Shown: positions 8,943 through 17,940 of the stretch, piece after piece
How the letters are laid out: the number at the start of each line of letters is the position of its first letter
How positions within the stretch are numbered: position 1 is the stretch's first letter
Program-made: the position numbers and the translations under genes
Origin: Gnetum montanum
Lineage: Eukaryota; Streptophyta; Gnetopsida; Gnetales; Gnetaceae
Reading direction: 5' to 3'
DNA: 21,299 nucleotides
Assembly: GCA_015680685.1 (NCBI GenBank)
Contig: MNCI01010455.1
Coordinates: forward strand, 1-21,299
The notes under the pieces: generated by a model
Database searches by the model: none
Told to the model about the DNA's origin: nothing
Seen by the model: the letters and a program-made list of their open reading frames with translations, nothing else

Positions 8943-10235
8943 TCCATGAATAAGCATCTTAGAGCTCTAGGATTGGGTGGAAGGTTTCAAGTTAGGTCCA
9001 TAGTTCAAGGGTAACTAGGAAATCATATGAAGGCACCAGAAGTATGAGAAGGTGGGGTTGTTGATGTGAAAAGCTTTGGAAGAAGTAAGAAAAGAGCATT
9101 AAAATTGAGGTTATGGATGGATCAAGGTACATGAGAAGGAAAACTACAAAATTTAATAATTATGTGCTTGGAAGGTTAAGAATGATGTGGTTGTGTCAAA
9201 TAAGTACAAGTTACATAAGTGGGTGCTCCCCAAAGTGGGCTCCAGCCTATGATGCCTTTGTGTAACCACACCTAAAAATGTCCATAGGCACTAAAGGGGT
9301 TGAATGTAATGCATACCTATGCAACAAAACACACATGTTAAAACCACCAAGTTGAGATAATAACTCTATGTTACATAAAACCACAAGTTAGGATCAAACA
9401 GACAATGAGATGAGATGGATTGTAGAAATTGGGATATGAGGTGTCTTAACATGGACATAATGAATCCTTGTGTATTATTAATGATTAATTAATCATGAGC
9501 CCTTCTTTCCAAGATTAAAACTAAGTTCAAAGCACATTTCAATGACATTGCATCGTTTCATCACTTCGGCTGATGACCATAAGAATATCATAGTTGCAAA
9601 AAGTAACATTACTTGGCATTTTGTCCAAAGGAGGAGCTTATTTATGACACATGTTTTTTATGGAAGTACTGTGAAGCTACCAACCTTCAAGCATGGGTAC
9701 ATGTCTTTCCAATGGGACCTTCAAAAATTTATTCAGTGCTTTTTTGGGTTACTCTTACTTTCATTTTTCGTTAGATCTACAAGGATATAATTACAACCTC
9801 AGCAACATGATAGAACATACAAAAGTGGCCAAAGAGATTCCACAAATCCCATTGATCTCACACCCTTTACATTTTGCCTTGGTTTTGCACTGTTCTACCT
9901 AGACACAATGATTATAAATTTATTTTTAGTCTCATGGTGAAAAATAGTGTCATTATGACCAAAGCAAGACCCTCTTATTAATGGAATGATGGATGGATGA
10001 CATGCTCTTACTATCTAACAAATTAATCCCTTATGACTCGACAACATAGAGAAAACCTCACCTCAATAGGCAACATCATAGTTTTATTCACAAGCAAGAC
10101 TACTAATAAAGAATATGAAAACAACAAATAGAAAAAGTTGAAAAGAATAAGAAAAATTACATCAAGAAATAAGAAAATGACAAAAAATTCTAAAAAAAAA
10201 ATATGAAAAATACTTATGAATCCTAAAGATTAGAA

Positions 10236-10262
10236 TGGGGGATGACCCCCCACGACCAAACA
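10236..10262 (-). promoter_or_regulatory. Internal polypurine-tract-like motif, element C
   Basis: Sense TTTGGTCGTGGGGGGTCATC, resembling the TTTAGTCATGGGGGTA of the 3' polypurine tract and the internal motif of element B at 3946-3966. It is followed in sense by a T-rich tract in both elements. Confidence 0.4.
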
Positions 10263-10477
10263 TTTGGCTATGACAAGGATTAATAAGTGGATAGATAGGA
10301 TCCATGCATGTATAAAACATTGGTAACCATTCCTGCCCAAACCATTAGGTGTTTGTTGGTGTTGCAATGGCTAGGTGGATAAATTGTTGGTCACACACTT
10401 AATTGGGAAATTTATGATGGGTCAGGGTATAAGGTGTGTTAATGTTACAGGTGTCTGGCCCACTATTACATCCTTGA

Positions 10478-12712
10478 TCATGATATGGTATGCATGGATT
10501 TTTTGGTCTCCCCACATTGTAGATTCATTGCTTGGTTTGATATAGGAGTAATGATGGATGGTGGTCCTTGTGTAGGATTAGAGGATGGTGGTGGTGAAAA
10601 GGGAGGTGTTGCACCAGATTGGCATTGTGTTGGTTTGGATGATGTGGTAGATCCATGAGTCTTTTGCTTCAACTTATGACCTTTCTTAAAGAAGGGATGT
10701 TTCTAACATGGTAGTTGAGATCTACCAATGTCAGTATGTCTATGCAAATTTGCAACACAAGTGACATTCATTTGTTGATATTGTGGCACAAAAGCTTCTT
10801 GTGTCCTTGGTGGTGGCATGTGATGAGGTGGAGTATGAGAATATCAAGGGTAGGATGGATGGTAAGAGGTGCAAGGTGGTGATCCCTCTGGGGATGTCAT
10901 GGGTTGATGGTACTCAAGAGAGTGGTAGTGGCAATTTGAAGTAGAGGATGTAGAACTAATAGGAGAAATATGGTGCTGAACATAATGCTGAACATAATAT
11001 CCATGTAGTTTCGGCAGATAGGAAAGTTAAGGCTGATTTGGTGGTGGCCTCCCCCATGACTATGGTTGATGATAGTGTTGAGGCTAGTAATAAGTCCTCC
11101 TAGGATGGTACAGTTGATTGTGGGATTGTCTATAATTACCTTGTGGAAGAGTAAATCTCCTAGGCATTTGCTTCTATACAAACTTTGAATTTAAGGCACC
11201 TACCCAATACTCATGTAGATGCAACAAGATTTGGAAATGACACTTCTGATGGTCATATATGCAAATGTCACATCCATTATCTTCGTTTGTGGTTGAGTCT
11301 AGAGCCTCACTTTTGTCAACCATTTTTCTTGTTTACCAAAAAGTGTTTCTAGCTATTTGTTGGTTATATATCCTTTGTTTATTATGATTTCCTGGCTTTT
11401 TTTGCATGATCCTCTCCTTGAATGTCTCAACAAGAGTTGTAATGTTTTCATATCTTCATTTGGACATCCTATTAAACTTCACTTCAAGTTCATTAATAAA
11501 CTTCTATATCAGCAAGATTTGTTATTGAGTAGTTTCTTTCTCCTTACCACAGATATGGACCTCCATCTATTGAGGAGTTGGGTCCCACTGATATTTCTTG
11601 ACATTCTCCCATTTTCATATCTCTCCTTTTTCTTTTGCCACATGCTCGATTAGCTCTTGGATCTGATGGGCTTGTAGCTTGTATAATTGACCTAGGGCAT
11701 GCATCCCAAGGGTCTCCCTCATTTCATTATGAAGCCCATTTATGATGTGGAAAAGTTACCTTTTCTCAGAGAAATCATGGCCTGGGCATCTATTTAGTAG
11801 GGAATAATATCTATCTAAGGCCATGTCTAAGGGTTCATGTTGTTCTTGCTTCCATCCTTGGATTTGTCTCCTTAGGTTGGACACCCTCACATAGGTTTGG
11901 TATTTCTCATTGAAGAGTTCCAGCATTGTGAACCATCATCAGATTGAATTTGGTTTTAACAATCTCTACCACACTTTGGCTCTATCAATTAGTATCCTAG
12001 CAAAGAGCTTAAGCTTTTGCCATCCACTTTCAATGTTGTAGAAAGCACAAGCATCATGGAAGTCTTGTAAATGATGTTATGGATTTGAATCATAGCCTCT
12101 TGCAAATTTAGAAATATTATTCATATCAAGCCTAGGTAGGTGTCTCTCTTTGCGATGCCTACGAGATATCTTAACTACCTTTGTGATCTGCATTGGGCTT
12201 TGAGTGGCCAAAAAGGATTCATCATCATTAGATAGGTTGTGATAAAAATTTCTATTCAATTGATTATGACGATTTTATCTACGTTCATGTTGATGATCGT
12301 GAGTGTTCCTATGGGTTTGATTTTTGTTTCTATTCTGACCCTTTAGTGGAGCTTTATCTTCACACCTACGTTCATCTTCATCAAAACTAGACATTGAAAT
12401 GGAAGAGGCAAATGCAGAACTAGAAGGATTGCCATGGCTTCTATGGTGTTCACAAGGGTCCCTTGATTTAGCCTTTCTAAATTTCGAGGTCCTAGGTCTT
12501 GAGGCCTCCTTTGGTCCAAGACTTACTTCATCTCTTCCAAGGTTATCTACCTTAGGTGAATATAGTCTTTGAGTGTCGTCAAGGCTATCATAAACATAAG
12601 AAAACCCTACATAAGATTGGTCACTTCAATTTTCTTTACCATATATCTCATTAGTTCTTCAATAAATTTTTTTGTTATAGAGTGCATTATCACTTCCTTG
12701 TGAAAGGGACAT
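10478..12712 (-). pseudogene. gag: gag of element C
   Basis: Retrotransposon Gag, a virus-like-particle protein, of about 745 codons, broken by stops and at least two frame shifts. It starts at ATG 12712-12710 (MSLSQGSDNALYNKK), about 125 bp after the 5' LTR. The N-terminal 120 codons are Ser/Asp/Arg-rich and low in hydrophobics. A gag core follows at about residues 210-370, with FHDACAFYNIESGWQKLK, a conserved VW, LELFNEKYQTYVRV and GLHNEMRETLGMHA, in the style of the Retrotrans_gag family. At 11272-11237 there is CDICIYDHQKCH, a short C2HC-like finger. The tail is His/Tyr/Pro/Ser-rich (YYVQHYVQHHISPISS) and ends after a basic KKGHKLKQKTHG patch. It matches the remnant at 2085-3330. No pol frame follows. 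Confidence 0.82.
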
Positions 12713-12837
12713 TGTTATTGGCTTATGGTGTGTGTGATTGAATATTTTCTAAAGGATATATCATTAATACCTTTATAGCAATCGTGTATGATGTAACTAA
12801 TCTAGATAACTAGCACCATCCTTGACAATAGCACTAA
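12713..12837 (-). other. Short leader between 5' LTR and gag of element C (primer-binding region)
   Basis: 125 bp, no ORF. In sense it starts TTAGTGCTATTGTCAAGGA. The usual plant initiator-Met primer site TGGTATCAGAGC is absent. The first TGG-starting candidate, TGGTGCTAGTTATC, begins about 20 nt after the LTR, which is far for a primer site. Either decay has hidden the site or the primer is unusual. Confidence 0.5.
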
Positions 12838-13712
12838 TGATGAGTGGCAAGGTACCCCTACGTCCAACCATAAGAATCATAAGCATTCACACACAATCTA
12901 ATCAAATTCCATTGATGGAACTACTTGTAGCATCTAAATCATTATGTTTTGATTACAGTTTGGTGTCTTCCCACTTGGACTAGTGGTAACTTTGTCACAT
13001 ATGGTTTAGTCCAAAGTGAGGCATATGATGTTGTCTAATTCTATGCTGCTCCTAATGACGATAAATAGATGAATTAACTAAGCTAATAAATAATAGAAAA
13101 GAAGATCTAAACTAGCCTATGTGTGATGAGTACCCATACCCAATTTCCGTACATGTCTTGGACTTCATATAACTACTGCTAAGATTGCCAAGCATATGTC
13201 ACTAGGTGTGCCAAATGATACACTGCTGGATTACCGAGTACTTACACTTAAGTACTCATGATGAAGTTGTACTCATTCCGCTTAATGATAAGAATAGTAA
13301 ATAGTAATAAATGAAAATATTTAACTAAGGAAAATAGGAAATAATTAAAGTAATAATGAATCTAAGTGAATGCAGCAATGATAGAAGTAATCTTGATCTT
13401 TATTTCTAGTGATGTAACATGTCCAAGTACATCACACTCAAACAAAGGTTTTGTATGATTACAAACATCACACTATAGGCATGCATTGGGAATAATAGAA
13501 CTTGAATTTAGAAATCTAAGAAAGACTATCAAAAATTAAGAATTAAAAACTATAACCCAACTATGCATCCTAGTGTTGTATTTATAGGCTAGCATGGAAG
13601 AGATGATATCGAATATTTGACATTGTTTCTTGGGACTCGATATCGTGTATCTAATATTGGAGCCTCGATATCAAGTATCCAATATTGGGGTTGACACAAT
13701 GATGACTCATCA
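12838..13712 (-). repeat. 5' LTR of element C, 875 bp
   Basis: On + it begins TGATGAGTGGCAAGGTACC and ends ATGATGACTCATCA, pairing with 4549-5440. A TATA box (reverse complement) is at 13579-13586. GATATC iterons at 13605-13690 retain more of the original CG steps than those of its partner LTR. Confidence 0.9.
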
Positions 13713-13717
13713 TCATG
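13713..13717. repeat. Target-site duplicate, right of element C (TCATG)
   Basis: Pairs with CCATG at 4544-4548 (4 of 5 bases). Confidence 0.7.
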
Positions 13718-13721
13718 TCAT

Positions 13722-13853
13722 TAGAAAGACATGTTACCCATGCCTAAAGGTAGTCCTTTAGTAAGGTTGAAATAGTTACAAAATAAAATCCATACACAAA
13801 ATAATTTTTGTTGGGTTCCACTAGAGAGACATGTTACCCATGCCTAAAGGTAG
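13722..13853 (+). repeat. Direct repeat, 32 bp with 100-bp period
   Basis: 13722-13753 and 13822-13853 match at 31 of 32 bases; the shared core is ACATGTTACCCATGCCTAAA. The offset is exactly 100 bp. Element C has a single related copy (reverse complement near 9670-9705), so the duplication is private to B. It begins five bases after the target duplicate of C. Confidence 0.8.
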
Positions 13854-14639
13854 GCCACTTCTCAGAAATCTGAAAAAATAATAATAATAAGTGCAATGAA
13901 TAAACTCCTTTCTTGGACAACACGCTAAGTGGTAATACTCCTTGCAATAGTGGTAGTTTTATGGTTGTAACTCTTAGAGATGAAATAATGTGATGTCATT
14001 GGAAAGTGGTTTGGACTTGTTTGAATCTTGGAAAGAATGGCTAATGATTACTTTAACCATCAATAACACATAAGGACTCATTATGCCTATGGCAAGACAC
14101 CTCACGTCCCAAGTTCAGCAATTCCTTCTCTAGTTCATCTCACTTCATCGTCTATTTAATTATAACTTGTGGTTTTGTGTAATATAGTGTTAGTTTTCCA
14201 ATCTGGTGATCCTAAAATGCATGTTTGGCTAAATAGGTATGTCTTACATTCAACTCCTTGAGTGCCTAATGATACTTTTAGGTGTGATTATATAAGGGCA
14301 TTAAGGGTTGGAGCCTGCTTTGGGGAGGATCCACTTGTATAACTCTTATTTTTCATACTTGGCAAGAAATTCCGCATCATCTTGTGCCTTTTAGAATAAT
14401 CAAGACTCAATAAATACTTCCCATATCATCAAACACTCTATTCATGCATCAAAAATTCATTATCCATCTCTTATTCATACAACAAAATTTCGTTGCTTGA
14501 GATTCTTTCCTCATGAACTTTGAAAGCTAAATCTTTGAAAAATGTGCATCATTCATGGCCTATGACCATTTAGACAAGCTTTACATCTTCTAGACATTCT
14601 AACTAACTCATTTTTCCCTGAAAAATTTGAAATTTTTAA

Positions 14640-14800
14640 TGATGACATCATAGTTATCTTGTATCTACAATGTATAATCTACAATGTTGGGCATATAAAT
14701 ATAGTATATATATGCATAGGAGTTAGTGAAATTTTTCACATATTCATTTTGTAGTAAGAGAAGTTTTTGCAATTTTTTCTTAGAGCTCTTGCACACTAGC
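14640..14800 (+). promoter_or_regulatory. LTR-like (U3/R) promoter module inside element B, upstream of ORF2
   Basis: Two spaced copies of ATCTACAATGT (14663-14685) correspond to the LTR iteron ATCTACGATGT at 1208-1263 with CG decayed to CA. A TATAAATA at 14694-14701 follows, and then TTTTTGCAATTTTTTCTTAG near 14763, which matches CTTTTGCAATTTTTTTTCGTAG in the same element's 3' LTR at about 16133-16155. The order of iteron, TATA and post-TATA block is the same as in the LTR. It lies about 540 bp upstream of the ORF2 start. A promoter role is inferred. Confidence 0.55.
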
Positions 14801-14888
14801 TTCTAAAGGCCATAACTTCTCCCTCGTAGCTCTGATTTCCAAAATTCTTAAATCTTGTTGATCCCAGAGCGCTCACCTTAGTAGTTGT

Positions 14889-14931
14889 TGGGGGGGTGGG
14901 TGGCGGCTGGTGGGAAGGAGGTTGGAGGGGA
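14889..14931 (+). other. G-rich tract, possible G-quadruplex
   Basis: A run of seven G is followed by GGG, GG, GG, GG, GGG, GG, GG, GG and GGGG separated by 1-2 bases. It lies on the element's sense strand between the internal promoter-like module and ORF2. The related spot in C has only a six-G run (reverse complement near 8681-8690). Confidence 0.55.
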
Positions 14932-15238
14932 TGAATTGTGTGATATAACTAGAAATTTGAGCCAAACATTTCTAACATCCATAAGATAGCATAAAGGGTA
15001 AGTATAAGAAATAACTAATTATTCTAGTTAACCATACTAACTATTTTAAGGCACAATGAGCAAGAAAATGATAACTGTGAAAGGTCATAATAGTTAAGGG
15101 GTTCATTTTGAAATTTTTTCTCACTATGCAATCATAAAAAATTAAGAATGTGATCTAACCAAGAGTAAGAGAAGGATTATGAACTGTTAAGCACCAACAT
15201 AAACACTTTGGTAATCTTAAACTCTTGATTGATTGTAA

Positions 15239-15703
15239 ATGGCTCCAAAGAAACCAACTATCGAATGACCTTCCCAACTTGGTAGTAGAAGACCAAGAGG
15301 CTATGGGAGAAACTAAGTAGGGGAACAAAATCCCCAAGTATAACATGCACAATAGGCAAGCTAGAAATGAGTTAGAATAGTAAGTAGTGGCCATATATCT
15401 AATGTACGAAAAGTAGTTGTTGATACCAAGGACACACTGCCAAAATTACATGTGGCAAACTTAGAGCTAGAATTCATTAAGGCTAGCTACCATGGGCGGA
15501 AGGATATGACAACAAACCTAGCATGTCACATACCTGATTATCAAAAATTAAGGAAGAAGGTCAAAGAATTTAAAAAGAAGATACGATAGTTTGTAGTCGA
15601 GATAGAGGAAAAACTTCAGGTGCTCTTGAATAGATATCAATTTTAGAAGCTTGATAATGAAGGGAAGAAGTCAATGGAAGAGCCTCCACCACTTGAAACA
15701 TGA
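15239..15703 (+). pseudogene. ORF2 remnant of element B, internally deleted
   Basis: Starts ATG-GCT-CCA-AAG-AAA behind TTGATTGTAA, where the acceptor AG has become AA. A few dozen N-terminal codons are kept. It then jumps to the C-terminal coiled-coil end: KLHVANLELEFIKASYHGR matches KLHMANLELKVVKVNYHG in element C, and the ending MEEPPPLET-stop matches MEEPLPPGTT-stop. About 155 codons remain of roughly 890. The deletion differs from that in piece A, which keeps more of the N-terminus and less of the C-terminus. Not functional. Confidence 0.72.
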
Positions 15704-15907
15704 ACTATGTCATGCTACTTCAATTTTTGTTTTGTTTTATTTTTTCATGAATTTTTGTCAATTTTGTAAAAACACCACTGCGCTATTCTAAGTCATGTAT
15801 ATAGTTAGGCGGTCAAGTCAAGTCAAATCTACCTCTCAATTTTGCAAGGGACTCTATCCTCTTTTTGTTTTAACTTAAAGACAAGTTTCCAATTAGTCAT
15901 GCAGGTA
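15704..15907 (+). other. 3' untranslated segment and degraded polypurine tract of element B
   Basis: Contains the family's conserved 3' block in decayed form. The tract before the LTR reads TTAGTCATGCAGGTA, with the G-run broken by CA, so it would prime poorly as it stands. No ORF. Confidence 0.6.
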
Positions 15908-16839
15908 TGATAAAGCATGAAATGGCTAATACATTGCACCTATGATGTCACAAATGTGACATCACATAAATGTTGTAGCATCCCCTCATACAACATGTTT
16001 ATGTTGTTGTTGATACAATGTCAACACTCTTGATACATCATCATTGATATGATGTCTCGAGATGTGTGTAGCCCTATAAATACAACACTTGGGCACATGA
16101 TCCAAATAACTTTCCATTTCAACCTTAGGTAGACTTTTGCAATTTTTTTTCGTAGTTTTAGCAATAGAGTGAATGTCTGCAATGTGGTGTAGAGTAATTG
16201 TTTAAAATCTTTATTTAAGTGAAGTATACTTGGGCACAGTTCATATCCAGAAATAAGGATTGATATTGCTTTCATCATTGCAATAGCCACTTAGTTTTAC
16301 TATTTTACTTAGCATAGTTTTTACCATAGTTAATCATTGACATATTCAAGCACTTTATTTTACTCGTTCATTAGTAAAGCAAAATGAGTATGACTGGTTT
16401 CAAGTGTTAAAATGTAATCATTTGGTAACCCAGTAGTGGTTTCACTTGATTCGCTTAGTAGTGAACTCACTTGGTAATTTCAATAATGGTTACATGAGCC
16501 CAAGATGTGTACAGTAAGCCAAGAATCGATATTCATTTCTCTAGGCTAGAGTAGATATACATTACCATCATTACTCAAACTTAGGATTAAATTTCATTCT
16601 CAATTATGTTTATCGCTAGGAATAAAATGAGCCTAACAACATCAATTATCATATGTCTCACTTTAGTCTAAACCATACGTGACAAAGCTATCACTAGTCC
16701 AAGTGGGAAAATAACATCCTACAATCAATGCTTAACAATATGGATGCCACATCTAGTCCCATCCATAAAATTTGACTGAATCATGTGTGAAATCTTGTGA
16801 TTCATATGGTTGGGCATAGGGGGTACTCATTGCTCATCA
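15908..16839 (+). repeat. 3' LTR of element B, 932 bp
   Basis: Begins TGATAAAGCATGAAATGGC and ends TACTCATTGCTCATCA. TATA box at 16075-16082. It aligns along its length with 1101-2084 but is clearly more diverged than the LTR pair of element C, and its GATATC iterons are almost gone. The next base begins a gypsy RNase H fragment. Confidence 0.87.
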
Positions 16840-17068
16840 CACAATGTATATAGTATGGTCTTTTTTGATCATCAAGCTACATCAGAAATACACCTAGTGC
16901 ATAATTAGAAACATCTATCATCATGTGGAAGGGCTTGGACTAATCTAGAGCTTGAAGGCTTGGTGTTTTAATTAACTTTTGTTTTAGTGTCTCAAATGCC
17001 TTCTCACATTATTCTATCCACTAGAATGATACATCTTTCTTTGTCAACTCTACCAACAACTTTGATAT

Positions 17069-17076
17069 TTTGGGAC
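17069..17076. repeat. 8-bp target-site duplicate, left of hAT element (TTTGGGAC)
   Basis: Pairs with ATTGGGAC at 17632-17639 (7 of 8 bases), the duplication length expected for hAT transposons. Confidence 0.75.
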
Positions 17077-17631
17077 CAGGGTTGGAAATTAATGGCCAAG
17101 GGTGTCTGTCAAAAGGAAATCATTGTATAGTTGTTAAAGATTATCTTTTAAATTAAATGAAATATATTAAAATAAGTAATAAAGCTAAGGTTGAATGAGT
17201 AGAGGTAAAAACATGCTAAATTAAAGAAAATTATATTTTTTCTCAATTCTATAATTTTAAATGAGAAACAATATATTGGATTTTAGTGTATATGATTAAA
17301 CTAAAGCAATAAATTAAAACTAATTTTAAAATTGAGAAAATAAAGAAAAGGCTTTAAGACTAAAAGAAAATTACAAAAATTTGTAATTAATTATTTAAGA
17401 AAGTAAAGATGCCAAATTTCTCATTTTGTAGTTTGAACAAATAATAACATATTAAATTCCAAAACACATAATTAACTATAAGAGCAACAATAATAAAACT
17501 AATTGCATTACACCTTATAAATAACAAGAATATTTTAAAAAATACCATTTAAAGACACAAGTATTTAAAATATTTGAACTTTTTTTATGACAATAATCTA
17601 CAAATACTACAGGTGTCAATTTCTAGCCCTG
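17077..17631. mobile_element. Non-autonomous hAT-type DNA transposon, 555 bp
   Basis: Ends are CAGGGTTGGAAATT (left) and, reverse complemented, CAGGGCTAGAAATT (right), matching at 12 of 14 bases. Flanking 8-bp duplicates fit. The interior is very A/T-rich and shows no transposase, so it would need an enzyme in trans. It sits inside the gypsy pol fragment, whose frame resumes on the other side. Confidence 0.8.
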
Positions 17632-17639
17632 ATTGGGAC
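17632..17639. repeat. 8-bp target-site duplicate, right of hAT element (ATTGGGAC)
   Basis: Pairs with TTTGGGAC at 17069-17076. Confidence 0.75.
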
Positions 17640-17700
17640 TTTACCACTTGACTATATTTTAGAATGAATTAGGCCATGCCATGGTTATATTGTAAGTGAC

Positions 17701-17940
17701 ATCTTGGACATGGTTATGTCTATTCTCTTTAGGGTGTAAAGAAATCTATGATATGGTTGGTGGCCCATGTATGCAATGATGAAATTATGATTTGCATGAA
17801 TAAAATCATGATTGGGATGCATGATGTTCATTCAACCATCTATGTATGAACATGGAGAAATGCGATCTACATTTATTTGTAACCCAAATTGCAGAACAAA
17901 CCTAACTGCAATTTGTCATAGCACATGCAAGAACCAAAAT
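17701..17940. other. Unidentified sequence between gypsy fragment and tandem array
   Basis: No convincing ORF, repeat end or RNA gene. It may be more of the decayed gypsy element or the flank of the tandem array. Confidence 0.4.

Larger units (their letters stand above)
8317..10477 (-). other. Spacer of about 2.1 kb between gag and ORF2 in element C
   Basis: Sense-strand translation shows no recognisable protein. It aligns in pieces with 3331-4548 plus 13713-15238 of element B and with 20755-21299 of piece D, so it is a regular part of the family. In sense order it holds a PPT-like motif (10262-10236), a T-rich tract (about 10215-10130), a conserved block with 'ctttggggag' (about 9230; compare 14310-14330 and 20757-20775), U3-like iterons (8942-8885) and the splice-acceptor-like TTGATTGCAG (8326-8317). 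The + strand frames at 9542-9902 are antisense and unsupported. Confidence 0.65.
4549..13712 (-). mobile_element. Element C: complete, decayed, pol-less gag+ORF2 LTR retrotransposon
   Basis: A 9,164-bp minus-strand copy with both LTRs, leader, gag, a gag-ORF2 spacer of about 2.1 kb, ORF2, polypurine tract and 5-bp target duplicates, nested in element B. It is the window's best reference for the family. Translating the sense strand gave a gag-like frame (12712 to about 10478) and an ORF2 frame (8316 to 5636), both full of stops. I saw no D-[ST]-G protease, YxDD reverse transcriptase or integrase HHCC/DDE motif. The family would therefore need enzymes supplied by another element. By eye the LTR pair is roughly 85-90% identical, mostly transitions, so the insertion is old. 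Confidence 0.88.
13713..15238 (+). other. Element B non-coding middle region, right arm
   Basis: Continuation of element B after nested element C, homologous to the reverse complement of about 9700-8317 in C. It includes a 100-bp duplication at its left edge (13722-13853), the 'ctttggggagg' block (14315-14330), an LTR-like promoter module (14640-14800), a G-rich tract (14889-14931), and a run from 14997 to 15238 that repeats the start of piece A. No coding frame is convincing. Confidence 0.65.
1101..16839 (+). mobile_element. Element B: outer LTR retrotransposon interrupted by element C
   Basis: 5' LTR 1101-2084, gag remnant 2085-3330, non-coding middle 3331-4548 and 13713-15238, ORF2 remnant 15239-15703, 3' LTR 15908-16839. 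Removing nested element C and one target duplicate leaves about 6.57 kb. The two arms were joined by comparison with C: the sequence just left of 4549 and just right of 13712 is continuous in C at about 9815-9700 (reverse complement). The leader and the 5' part of gag are deleted. The 3' LTR ends within a gypsy RNase H fragment. A clean target-site duplicate cannot be tested because the left side is another family member. Confidence 0.82.
16840..17700 (-). pseudogene. pol: Ty3/gypsy reverse transcriptase / RNase H fragment, split by a hAT element
   Basis: On the minus strand 17074-16840 reads in a single frame with four stops. ISKLLVELTKKDVSF is the end of the RT region, as in the common 'FSKIAKPLTELTKKD'. 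CEKAFETLKQKLIKTPSL and SKPFHMMIDVSNYALGVFLM follow, the latter corresponding to the first catalytic Asp region of RNase H (usual form tDAS..aiG..L). It ends at DDQKRPYYI where the LTR of element B begins. Upstream coding is interrupted at 17077-17631 by a hAT-type element. Beyond it, MAWPNSF is a weak trace of the W-P...SF block. It belongs to a different element from the gag+ORF2 family and is in opposite orientation to element B. Confidence 0.82.

Noticed and set aside
9542-9902. Two overlapping plus-strand frames in the spacer of C
   Set aside because: Antisense to the element, and the homologous stretch of B (13830-14060) breaks both frames.
11200-11345. Programmed -1 frameshift before the gag finger
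   Set aside because: Both gag copies need a -1 shift before the finger, but at different places (upstream of EALDST in C, after EAIDST in B), and no slippery heptamer is at either spot. Independent indels explain this better.
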